From positions 56,063 through 120,062 of the forward strand of contig CAZOVL010000001.1 of NCBI GenBank assembly GCA_964583185.1: a stretch of DNA of 64,000 nt, in the 5' to 3' direction. Shown one piece after another: positions 27,820-35,193 of this stretch. Positions within the stretch are counted from its first letter, which is position 1, and every line of letters starts with the position of its first letter. Both the position numbers and the translations under genes were made by a program. Origin of the DNA: Bacteroides_E sp964583185. Lineage in GTDB: Bacteria > Bacteroidota > Bacteroidia > Bacteroidales > Bacteroidaceae. The notes under the pieces are model-generated. The model had not been told where the DNA came from and ran no database searches. It saw only the letters and a list, made by a program, of their open reading frames with translations.

Positions 27820-27898
27820 CGGTCTAGGACCGAAGGCCTGTCGGTCTAGGACTGAAGGGTGCTCGGTCTAGGACCGAAGGGCTTTAGGTCCTAGACCG
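27820..27898 (+). repeat. 79-bp palindromic intergenic repeat, copy 2
   Basis: Same architecture and length as copy 1: units at 27820, 27842 and 27864, and an inverted terminal unit ending at 27898. It differs from copy 1 at three positions, all in the third spacer. It is preceded by GCGGGGTGTTTAT, a flank shared with copy 3. Confidence 0.92.
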
Positions 27899-28167
27899 TA
27901 AAAACAGACTCACAAGCAATCATTCTAAAAAGGAATAAAGAAACCAATAAAAGCTCATTTTCATTGATATAAAAATGAAGGAGTACTATATGTCCACTTA
28001 AAGAACAAAAAAAACAGACATATCAAGCTATAAATCAATGAATTAAAAAACAAGAAAAAGATAAAAAAAGAGAATAAAAGCTTCATTAATCCCCTCAATG
28101 ACCAATCGGTTAAACCCCTTCATTGCATTAATTCATCAAATAAAACTCATTATTTAAAGAAGTTAAT

Positions 28168-28175
28168 TAACTTTG
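28168..28175 (+). promoter_or_regulatory. Candidate -7 promoter box for the PCMD lipoprotein gene
   Basis: TAACTTTG matches TAnnTTTG and predicts a leader of about 45 bases before the ATG at 28227. No clear -33 TTTG. Confidence 0.4.
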
Positions 28176-28226
28176 CCGTTGGTATTTATATAAAATAAAC
28201 ACTATTGTTGATTTAATATTTTCATT

Positions 28227-29369
28227 ATGAAGCTACGACAAAAGATATCCTTTCTTTTTGTTATAATCCCTCTCTTTGCAGGTATTATGACCTCTTGTAT
28301 TAAAAGTGAAGAACCTAATGCTGAAGCCGACATTCTCACTTGTACTGTAACTCCCGAGGGAATATTAAGACGAGATCCAACCATCAATAACTCTGATATT
28401 CTTTTAATGGTAAAAAGGGATGTTGATTTAACTAAAATGGCTCTCAACTTTACCCTAACAGAAGGAGCAACTATTGATCCTCCCAGCGGTACAATAAGAG
28501 ATTTTACACAAGCTCAGAAATACACAGTAACCTCTGAAGATAAAAAATGGAATAAAACATACATTATTCAAGTTACAACAGCCGATATAAACACAGTATA
28601 TCACTTTGAAGATTCTCTGAAAGTTAGAGAAGATCAAAGCTATTACATCATAATTGAGAAAGATAAGATTGGAAATGTAAACATTCAATGGGCAAGTGGA
28701 AATCCCGGTTTCTCTTTAACAGGAGCGGCAAGAAGTCCGGAAGATTATCCTACAGTACACGAACCGGAAGGATATAAAGGAAAAGGAATAAAATTAACTA
28801 CCCGCAGTACCGGTAGCTTTGGAAAAGACATTGGTTTGCCTATTGCAGCCGGAAATTTATTCTTAGGATCATTTAATGCCAAAGAAGCTCTATCAGAGCC
28901 TTTAAATGCCACTCTTTTTGGTTTGCCTTTTGATAAAATACCGACACGCCTTACAGGTTATTACAAATACAAAAGAGGAAAAGATTTTCTGGTATTAAAT
29001 CCTGAAACCAAGGAACAAACCATAGACCCCAACAGAAAAGATATTTGTGATATTTATGGTGTATTCTATGAAACGGATGATAAATTTAAATCGTTGGATG
29101 GCTCCAACAGCTTAAATCACCCTAATATTGTAGCTATTGCACGAATCAAAGATGCAAAAGAAACAACCTCCTGGACCTCTTTCGATATGGAATTTGAATA
29201 CAGCTATAAACCCGTTAATTACAAGAAAGTTCAGGAAGGTAACTATAACTTAGCCATCGTTTTCACCTCAAGCATTGAAGGGCATCTATTTAATGGAGCC
29301 ATAGAAAGTACTCTGTACGTAGATGAGGTAGAACTAAAATACATTGATATTCCATCATCATCCAATTAA
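28227..29369 (+). CDS. PCMD-domain lipoprotein
   Basis: The 380-residue protein has a lipoprotein signal (Cys24 in GIMTSCIKSEEP); the acidic residues after the cysteine resemble Bacteroidota surface-export signals. Residues about 35-120 form an Ig-like segment (MVKRDVDLTKMALNFTLTEG), and the rest matches the putative carbohydrate metabolism domain (PCMD), with GFSLTGAARSPEDYPTV and a final LYVDEVELKY strand. PCMD proteins are often surface glycan-associated in Bacteroidales; no activity is known. The beta-barrel gene follows at 10 bases, suggesting a paired outer-membrane system. Confidence 0.7.
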   Translation: MKLRQKISFLFVIIPLFAGIMTSCIKSEEPNAEADILTCTVTPEGILRRDPTINNSDILLMVKRDVDLTKMALNFTLTEGATIDPPSGTIRDFTQAQKYTVTSEDKKWNKTYIIQVTTADINTVYHFEDSLKVREDQSYYIIIEKDKIGNVNIQWASGNPGFSLTGAARSPEDYPTVHEPEGYKGKGIKLTTRSTGSFGKDIGLPIAAGNLFLGSFNAKEALSEPLNATLFGLPFDKIPTRLTGYYKYKRGKDFLVLNPETKEQTIDPNRKDICDIYGVFYETDDKFKSLDGSNSLNHPNIVAIARIKDAKETTSWTSFDMEFEYSYKPVNYKKVQEGNYNLAIVFTSSIEGHLFNGAIESTLYVDEVELKYIDIPSSSN

Positions 29370-29379
29370 AATTTGAACA

Positions 29380-30168
29380 ATGAAAAAATACAATAAATTA
29401 ATAGGTCTTTCCGTATTTTGTTTTTTATTCACTTTATGTGCGTATGGACAAAGAGATAGCTCTCAAGCTTTAATATGGTCAAAACTACGTGGTTTGGAAT
29501 ATCAACTAAAAGCCGGTTTCAATATTGGTGGAGTGGCTCCTCTCCCTCTTCCGGCAGAGATACGTTCCATTGATCAATACAACCCGAATTTAGCACTTTC
29601 TCTTTCCGGAGAAGTAGCCAAATGGTTTGGAAAAAATAATGAATGGGCTTTTATTTTTGGAATAACTCTAGATACCAAGTCAATGACAACCCAAGCTACT
29701 GTTAAGAACTATGGTATGGAAATTATTGGAGAAGAAGGAGAAAAAGTATCCGGACAATGGACAGGTGGAGTAAGAACGAAAGTAAAAAACTCTTATCTAA
29801 CACTCCCTATTATGGCCGGATATAAAATAAGTAGCCGATGGAGAGTGAAAGCTGGTACTTACTTTTCTTATGTTTTAGATGGATCTTTTAATGGAAACGT
29901 GTACGATGGTTACCTAAGAGAAGGTGATCCAACGGGAGAAAAAGTGGTTTTCTCTGATGATAAAATAGCACTTTATGATTTTTCTTCTGATCTTCGTAAG
30001 TTTCAATGGGGGCTTATTTTTGGTGGAGAATGGAAAGCATACAAACATCTGAATGTGTATGCCGATTTAACCTGGGGGTTAAACGATGCATTTAAAAAGG
30101 ATTTTAATACCATTACATTTGCTATGTATCCCATCTACTTAAATGTAGGCTTTGGTTATGTATTTTAA
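29380..30168 (+). CDS. Outer-membrane beta-barrel protein, PorT-like family
   Basis: A 262-residue protein with signal peptide (about 1-23, ending CAYGQ) and alternating amphipathic strands: YQLKAGFNIGGVAPLPLP, TLPIMAGYKISSRWRVKAGTY, and a terminal YLNVGFGYVF with aromatic end. This is the pattern of eight-to-ten-strand barrels annotated as PorT or OmpA-like barrels in Bacteroidales. Function unknown; its position directly after the PCMD lipoprotein suggests that they work together. Confidence 0.75.
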   Translation: MKKYNKLIGLSVFCFLFTLCAYGQRDSSQALIWSKLRGLEYQLKAGFNIGGVAPLPLPAEIRSIDQYNPNLALSLSGEVAKWFGKNNEWAFIFGITLDTKSMTTQATVKNYGMEIIGEEGEKVSGQWTGGVRTKVKNSYLTLPIMAGYKISSRWRVKAGTYFSYVLDGSFNGNVYDGYLREGDPTGEKVVFSDDKIALYDFSSDLRKFQWGLIFGGEWKAYKHLNVYADLTWGLNDAFKKDFNTITFAMYPIYLNVGFGYVF

Positions 30169-30207
30169 TTTATCAATAGAAGTATAACAATTCACATAAT
30201 ATAATTG

Positions 30208-30243
30208 AATGGCTTCTAGAATCCTTTAGAAGCCATTTTTTTT
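30208..30243 (+). terminator. Rho-independent terminator after the beta-barrel gene
   Basis: AATGGCTTCTA pairs with TAGAAGCCATT around an 8-base loop and runs into a T-tract. It ends 14 bases before the aroC start, so aroC must have its own signals within or after the hairpin, or depend on readthrough. Confidence 0.9.
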
Positions 30244-30257
30244 AATAATAAATAGAT

Positions 30258-31334
30258 ATGTTTAATTCATTTGGAAACAGACTACGCTTAACAAGTTTTG
30301 GAGAATCGCACGGCAAAGCAATTGGTGGTGTTCTCGATGGCTTTCCTTCAGGTATAACCATTGATTTTGATTTCATACAAAACGAACTCAACCGTAGAAA
30401 ACCGGGACAATCAAAAATAACAACGGCAAGAAAAGAAGCAGACAAGGTTGAGTTTCTATCGGGAATTTTTGAAGGAAAATCCACAGGAGCTCCCATAGGT
30501 TTCCTTGTTTGGAATGAAAATCAACATTCCAATGATTATAACAATTTGAAAGATGTATATCGCCCTTCACACGCAGATTTTACCTACGATAAAAAATATG
30601 GTATCCGTGATTATAATGGAGGAGGTCGTTCCTCTGCTCGTGAAACTATAGCTCGAGTAATTGCCGGAGCATTGGCTAAACTGGCGCTACAATCACTTCA
30701 TATTGACATCAAAGCCTATACCGCTCAGGTTGGCCCAATAAAACTAGATAAACCTTATACTTCTTATGATTTATCTACTATTGAAGACAATTCGGTTAGA
30801 TGCCCTGATGCAGAGGTAGCTAAGGAAATGGAAGAACTTATATTTCGTACTAAAGGAGAGGGTGATACCATTGGAGGAATCGTAACGTGCGTCATAAAGA
30901 ATTGTCCCATTGGTTTGGGAGAACCGGTTTTTGGTAAGCTTCACGCTGCTTTAGCCAATGCTATGCTTAGCATTAATGCAGTAAAAGGTTTTGAGTATGG
31001 TTCAGGGTTTCAAAATCTCACAAAAAAAGGTTCAGAACAAAACGATATTTTTTATAATGATAAAGGTAAGATAGCTATTAAAACAAATCGTTCGGGAGGA
31101 ATACAGGGAGGTATAAGCAATGGAGAAGATATATACTTTAATGTAGCATTTAAACCGGTAGCTACTCTTCTTATGGAACAACCTACTGTTACAACAGAAG
31201 GAAAAGATACCCTACTTACAGCCAGAGGAAGACACGACTCTTGTGTTTTGCCCCGTGCAGTTCCCATCATTGAAGCAATGAGTGCTTTAACTCTTTTAGA
31301 CTACTATTTAATTAATAAAACAACCAAGTTATGA
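30258..31334 (+). CDS. aroC: Chorismate synthase
   Basis: Chorismate synthase forms chorismate from EPSP with reduced FMN, the last common step to aromatic amino acids. The 358-residue protein has all family blocks: RLTSFGESHGKAIGGVLDG, SHADFTYDKKYGIRDYNGGG, GRSSARETIARVIAGALA and the C-terminal RGRHDSCVLPRAVPIIEAM. The stop overlaps the start of the dipeptidase gene by four bases (ATGA), indicating coupled translation. Confidence 0.98.
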   Translation: MFNSFGNRLRLTSFGESHGKAIGGVLDGFPSGITIDFDFIQNELNRRKPGQSKITTARKEADKVEFLSGIFEGKSTGAPIGFLVWNENQHSNDYNNLKDVYRPSHADFTYDKKYGIRDYNGGGRSSARETIARVIAGALAKLALQSLHIDIKAYTAQVGPIKLDKPYTSYDLSTIEDNSVRCPDAEVAKEMEELIFRTKGEGDTIGGIVTCVIKNCPIGLGEPVFGKLHAALANAMLSINAVKGFEYGSGFQNLTKKGSEQNDIFYNDKGKIAIKTNRSGGIQGGISNGEDIYFNVAFKPVATLLMEQPTVTTEGKDTLLTARGRHDSCVLPRAVPIIEAMSALTLLDYYLINKTTKL

Positions 31335-32695
31335 ATAATCTACAAGCCTATTTAGAAGAACACAAAGACAGATTGCAAGAAGAGTTATTCAGCTTGTTGC
31401 GTATACCCAGTATCAGTGCAAAATCGGAACATCAACCGGATATAAAAGCTTGTGCTGATCGTTGGAAAGAGTTACTCCTTTCTTCCGGAGCAGATAAAGC
31501 TGAAGTAATGCAAACCATAGGCAACCCCATTGTGTATGCAGAAAAAATAGTCGACCCCAAAGCAAAAACCGTTTTGGTTTATGCACACTATGATGTGATG
31601 CCTGTTGAACCCTTGGAGCTGTGGAAAAGCAATCCTTTTGAACCCGAAATACGTGAAGGTCACCTTTGGGCCAGAGGAGCCGATGATGACAAAGGGCAGT
31701 CTTTTATTCAAGTAAAGGCTTTTGAATATTTGGTGAAGAATGATTTATTAAAAAATAATGTGAAGTTTATTTTTGAAGGAGAAGAAGAAATTGGTTCACC
31801 TAGCTTAGAAAGCTATTGCCAAGAGCATAAAGAATTATTAAAAGCAGATATCATTTTGGTTTCAGATACCAGTATGCTTGCTGCCGACCTTCCTTCTCTG
31901 ACTACAGGACTAAGAGGTTTAGCCTATTGGGAAATTGAAGTTACTGGTCCCAACAGAGATTTACACTCCGGACATTTTGGAGGAGCTGTGGCCAACCCCA
32001 TCAATGAACTGTGTAAGCTTCTGGCTCAAATAGTTGACAATGAGGGGAGAATCACCATTCCTTCTTTTTATGATGATGTTGAAGAGGTTCCTGCAGCAGA
32101 ACGAGCCATGATAAAAGAAATTCCTTTTGATGAAGAGGCTTATAAAAAAGCCATTGGGGTTAAAGCACTTTCAGGAGAAAAAGGATATTCCACCATAGAA
32201 CGTAACAGTTCCAGACCTTCGTTTGATGTCTGTGGCATTTGGGGTGGCTATACAGGCGAGGGAGCTAAAACAGTATTACCCTCTAAAGCTTACGCTAAAG
32301 TATCTAGCCGCTTAGTCCCTGCACAGGACAACCATAAAATTGCTCAACTCTTTATGGATTATATTAAGAGCAAAGCACCTGAAACCATTCAGGTGAATGT
32401 TACTCCTTTACACGGAGGGCAAGCCTATGTCTGTCCCATTGATTTACCAGCCTATAGAGCCGCAGAGAAAGGATTTGAAAAAGCTTTTGGAAAGAAACCT
32501 CTTCCTATGCGTAGAGGGGGAAGCATTCCAATCATTGCAACTTTTGAAGAGGTGTTAGGGCTTAAAACCATTTTAATGGGTTTTGGCTTGGAATCGAATG
32601 CCATCCATTCACCCAATGAAAACTTCCCTTTGGATATGTTCTCTAAAGGAATTGAAGCGGTTGTAGAGTTTCACAAAGAATATGCTGAAAGGTAG
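31331..32695 (+). CDS. M20-family dipeptidase / metallopeptidase
   Basis: The 454-residue enzyme has the di-zinc ligands of clan MH: VLVYAHYDVMPVEP (His, Asp), WARGADDDKGQ (Asp), FEGEEEIGSPS (the Glu pair), VSDTSML (Asp) and ESNAIHSPNE (His). The mid-domain lid (about 210-330) fits M20 dipeptidases of the CNDP/PepV type. It probably cleaves dipeptides in the cytoplasm; no signal peptide. It follows aroC with a four-base overlap, and its stop abuts the topB stop on the other strand with no spacer. Confidence 0.92.
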   Translation: MNNLQAYLEEHKDRLQEELFSLLRIPSISAKSEHQPDIKACADRWKELLLSSGADKAEVMQTIGNPIVYAEKIVDPKAKTVLVYAHYDVMPVEPLELWKSNPFEPEIREGHLWARGADDDKGQSFIQVKAFEYLVKNDLLKNNVKFIFEGEEEIGSPSLESYCQEHKELLKADIILVSDTSMLAADLPSLTTGLRGLAYWEIEVTGPNRDLHSGHFGGAVANPINELCKLLAQIVDNEGRITIPSFYDDVEEVPAAERAMIKEIPFDEEAYKKAIGVKALSGEKGYSTIERNSSRPSFDVCGIWGGYTGEGAKTVLPSKAYAKVSSRLVPAQDNHKIAQLFMDYIKSKAPETIQVNVTPLHGGQAYVCPIDLPAYRAAEKGFEKAFGKKPLPMRRGGSIPIIATFEEVLGLKTILMGFGLESNAIHSPNENFPLDMFSKGIEAVVEFHKEYAER

Positions 32696-34687
32696 TTACT
32701 GAAAAGAAGATCGAAAGGTACAGCCGTTTCTCCATTCGGAACAACCATAAGCTGAATTACCTTTGATGACTTTCCCTTTTTTACATAAAGGACAAACTTG
32801 TCCTTCGGTTATAACAGCCTCCTTACTCTTTTTGGGTTTGGAGGTTTTCTTTTTTGGAGAAGTGGTTCCGGTTGGTTTCTTCTTTGGTGATTTCACCTCT
32901 TCTGCTACTTGGACAGTTACCATTCGATTACTATTATCGGATAACACACTATGGACTATTTCATGTAGCATCTGTTTTAACTCTTCTAAAAACTGTTGTG
33001 CTTCATATTTTCCTTTTTCTATCTCTCGTAGCTTCTTTTCCCAAATCCCTGTTAGTTCAGCCGATTTTAATAAATCCTCTTTAATTACTTGAATTAAATC
33101 TATTCCTGTAGGAGTAGGTAAAAGATTCTTTTTTTCTTTTTTTATGTAATTACGCTTAAATAAAGTTTCAATAATTGCCGCACGTGTGGAAGGCCTTCCT
33201 ATTCCATTCTCCTTCAAAGCATCACGCAAATCGTCATTATCTACTAACCTACCCGCAGTCTCCATAGCACTCAACAAAGTTGCTTCAGTATATAACTTAG
33301 GAGGTGTTGTCCATTTTTCCAATAAGTCGGGTTGATGAGGTCCTGTCTCTCCTTCTTTGAAATCGGGTAACGTAGCACTCTCTTTCTTATCGTCTTCTTC
33401 GTCTACGGCATAAACCACTCTCCAACCCGGGTCTAAAATTTCTTTTCCATTCACCTTAAACTTCACCTTCTCCACCAACCCGTTGACTGTAGTAGTTGCT
33501 ACCTTACAAGGAGGATAAAATGAAGCAATGAAACGACGTACAATTAAATCATACACATTGCGTTCGGCTTCGGATAAGTTTTGGGGTAATTCTCCTGTAG
33601 GAATAATTGCATGGTGATCGGTTACCTTACTATTATCAAAAACTTTTTTCGATTTTGGTAGTTTAGATAAATTCAGCGATTGTACCAATTCACTATACTC
33701 CTTAAGTCCTGATAGAATCTTGGGGCATTTTGGATAGATATCATCACTCAAAAAGGTAGTATCAACACGTGGATAGGTTGTTAATTTTTTCTCATAAAGC
33801 GACTGAATGGTCTTTAATGTTTCATCTGCTGAGTAAGCAAACTTCTTATTACACTCCACCTGCAAAGAGGTTAAATCAAAAAGACGTAAAGGGTACTCGT
33901 TTCCCTTTTTTCGCTGAATAGAAGAAACAGTAAACTCGTGTTCTTTAATCCGTTCCAAAAACCCCTCCCCTTCCTCTCGAGTAGAAAAACGACCTTGAGA
34001 AGCAGAGAAAGTAACCTCGCGATATAGTGTTTTAAGCTCCCAGTAGGGTTCCGGTTTAAAGTTCTCTATTTCCAAATAACGATTAACAATCAACGCTAAC
34101 GTAGGAGTCTGAACTCTTCCTATAGAAAGGACTTGTCGCCCGGAAGCATATTTCTGAGTATATAACCGAGTTGCATTAATGCCTAACAACCAATCGCCTA
34201 TGGCACGGGCTAATCCGGCTTCATAGAGTAATTGAAAAGCCGACTCATCTTTCAATTTTTGAAAGCCCTCACGAATAGCTTCTTCTGTTAGGGAAGATAT
34301 CCACAACCGTTTGACAGGACATTTAGCTCCGGTTTTCTGAATAACCCAACGCTGAATAAGTTCACCTTCTTGTCCGGCATCCCCACAATTTATAATTAAT
34401 GAAGCATTTTGCATTAAATCTTCTATAATAGAAAATTGCTTTTCATAGGTGGGATTGCTTATCAACCGAATACCAAAACGAGGAGGTATCATTGGTAAAG
34501 TACCCAAGCGCCACGCTTTCCAGTCTTCTGTATATTCGTGAGGTTCTTTAAGGGTACAAAGATGCCCAAAGGTCCAAGTTACCTGATAGCCATTCCCCTC
34601 AATATATCCATCTTTACGTTGATTTGCACCTAATATGGATGCAATGTCTCGTGCAACAGATGGTTTTTCAGCAATACAAACAATCAT
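32696..34687 (-). CDS. topB: DNA topoisomerase III
   Basis: Type IA topoisomerase that decatenates single-stranded or nicked DNA. The preferred start is ATG 34687 (MIVCIAEKPSVARDIA); an ATG three codons earlier (34696) is possible. The about 663-residue protein has the TOPRIM motifs (IAEKPSVA, NCGDAGQEGELI), the active tyrosine in TTYPRVDTTFLS and GIGRPSTRAAII. A lysine-rich linker (PKKKTSKPKKSK) leads to a C-terminal zinc-ribbon-like end (CPLCKKGKV, YGCSEWRNGC). Convergent with the dipeptidase gene. Confidence 0.95.
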   Translation of the reverse strand: MIVCIAEKPSVARDIASILGANQRKDGYIEGNGYQVTWTFGHLCTLKEPHEYTEDWKAWRLGTLPMIPPRFGIRLISNPTYEKQFSIIEDLMQNASLIINCGDAGQEGELIQRWVIQKTGAKCPVKRLWISSLTEEAIREGFQKLKDESAFQLLYEAGLARAIGDWLLGINATRLYTQKYASGRQVLSIGRVQTPTLALIVNRYLEIENFKPEPYWELKTLYREVTFSASQGRFSTREEGEGFLERIKEHEFTVSSIQRKKGNEYPLRLFDLTSLQVECNKKFAYSADETLKTIQSLYEKKLTTYPRVDTTFLSDDIYPKCPKILSGLKEYSELVQSLNLSKLPKSKKVFDNSKVTDHHAIIPTGELPQNLSEAERNVYDLIVRRFIASFYPPCKVATTTVNGLVEKVKFKVNGKEILDPGWRVVYAVDEEDDKKESATLPDFKEGETGPHQPDLLEKWTTPPKLYTEATLLSAMETAGRLVDNDDLRDALKENGIGRPSTRAAIIETLFKRNYIKKEKKNLLPTPTGIDLIQVIKEDLLKSAELTGIWEKKLREIEKGKYEAQQFLEELKQMLHEIVHSVLSDNSNRMVTVQVAEEVKSPKKKPTGTTSPKKKTSKPKKSKEAVITEGQVCPLCKKGKVIKGNSAYGCSEWRNGCTFRSSFQ

Positions 34688-34783
34688 ATATCTCATTCAT
34701 AATTTTGGAAAGGTAAAGATACAAAGGAATTAAAAACTAAAGGGAAGAAATAGAGTGGAGTTTAATCAAAAAAGGTTTAAAAT

Positions 34784-34809
34784 AAAAAATGGAGCAACGC
34801 TTTGCTCCA
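34784..34809 (-). terminator. Rho-independent terminator of the putative small RNA
   Basis: TGGAGCAA pairs with TTGCTCCA around a 4-base loop; on the minus strand a six-T tract follows. Confidence 0.75.
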
Positions 34810-34845
34810 ATCTTTGTTAACCTTAAATCTAATACTATGAAAAAC
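34784..34845 (-). ncRNA. Putative short non-coding RNA ending in a terminator hairpin
   Basis: Minus-strand reading: a promoter with consensus -33 and -7 boxes (34852-34883) would start transcription near 34845. About 35 bases further the sequence forms a GGAGCAA/TTGCTCC hairpin followed by TTTTTT (end about 34784). The product would be about 60 bases and has no credible ORF. I recall similar AGTATTAGATTTAAGGTTAA-type segments in other Bacteroidales intergenic regions but cannot confirm a family name. The distant PL1 gene upstream on the same strand is the only alternative owner of the terminator. Confidence 0.55.
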
Positions 34846-34851
34846 ACATTA

Positions 34852-34883
34852 CAAATGTAACGGATTTGAGCTATTCATCCAAA
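34852..34883 (-). promoter_or_regulatory. Consensus Bacteroidota promoter (TTTG-N20-TACATTTG)
   Basis: On the minus strand TTTG (34883-34880), a 20-base spacer and TACATTTG (34859-34852) match the TTTG-N19/21-TAnnTTTG consensus exactly. The nearest thing it can drive is the small RNA at 34784-34845. Confidence 0.65.
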
Positions 34884-34901
34884 TGAATGGATCTATTTCT
34901 T

Positions 34902-34915
34902 ATGTTATATAACAT
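34902..34915. promoter_or_regulatory. 14-bp perfect palindrome upstream of the small-RNA promoter
   Basis: ATGTTATATAACAT is a perfect 14-bp palindrome, about 20 bases upstream of the -33 box on the minus strand. Its position suits an activator or repressor site for a dimeric regulator; no regulator is identified. Confidence 0.35.
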
Positions 34916-35100
34916 ATTTTAAACTCTGGAAATGATTTTAATTGTGTTATTAACATTTATAAGTCTAAAGCTTAATAACCATTCAAGAAAACAACAGTTT
35001 TTGTCCGAAATAAAAAAACAAATAAAACCCCTATTTTTCAACCAATTGAGTTTTCCACATAGCATCACAAACTATTGATGGGAAAAACACCTTTATTTTG

Positions 35101-35172
35101 CGGGCTCCAGACTTGCTATCCTTGAAATTAAGAGGGTATAATGGAAGGACAGCTCTTTTTGTCTGGAACCCA
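35101..35172. other. Long imperfect hairpin, possible structured RNA or mobile remnant
   Basis: Two nested pairings with one mismatch each: GGGCTCCAGAC with GTCTGGAACCC (outer), and GCTATCCTT with AAGGACAGC (inner), separated by short internal loops and capped by about 21 bases. It lies just 3' of the PL1 stop. No U-tract follows on the minus strand, so it is not a standard terminator; it could protect the 3' end of the PL1 mRNA. Confidence 0.45.
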
Positions 35173-35193
35173 ACAAAAAATCTATTTAATATA

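Larger units (their letters stand above)
27644..28226. other. Intergenic region with terminator, palindromic repeat and promoter box
   Basis: This 583-base gap holds the terminator at 27669, repeat copy 2 at 27820-27898 and a -7 box at 28168. The stretch 27900-28160 is AT-rich, without ORF or hairpin that I can support. Confidence 0.7.
34688..35193. other. Gene-poor region with a putative small RNA, a palindrome and a structured element
   Basis: No protein gene is seen in these 506 bases. It contains a short minus-strand transcription unit (34784-34845), its promoter, a 14-bp palindrome (34902-34915) and a long imperfect hairpin (35101-35172), described separately. Confidence 0.65.

Noticed and set aside
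27640..27849. Plus-strand ORF of 69 codons after the dehydrogenase
   Set aside because: It overlaps the dehydrogenase stop and a terminator hairpin and ends in the repeat; the shared C-terminal peptide is a by-product of the repeat.
32763..33092. 109-codon plus-strand ORF in the topB 3' part
   Set aside because: Antisense to the lysine-rich end and core of topB; no domain.
34837..34860. Six-codon plus-strand mini-ORF (MKNTLQM) as a leader peptide
   Set aside because: No plus-strand promoter or downstream gene is present; the consensus promoter and terminator both point to the opposite strand.
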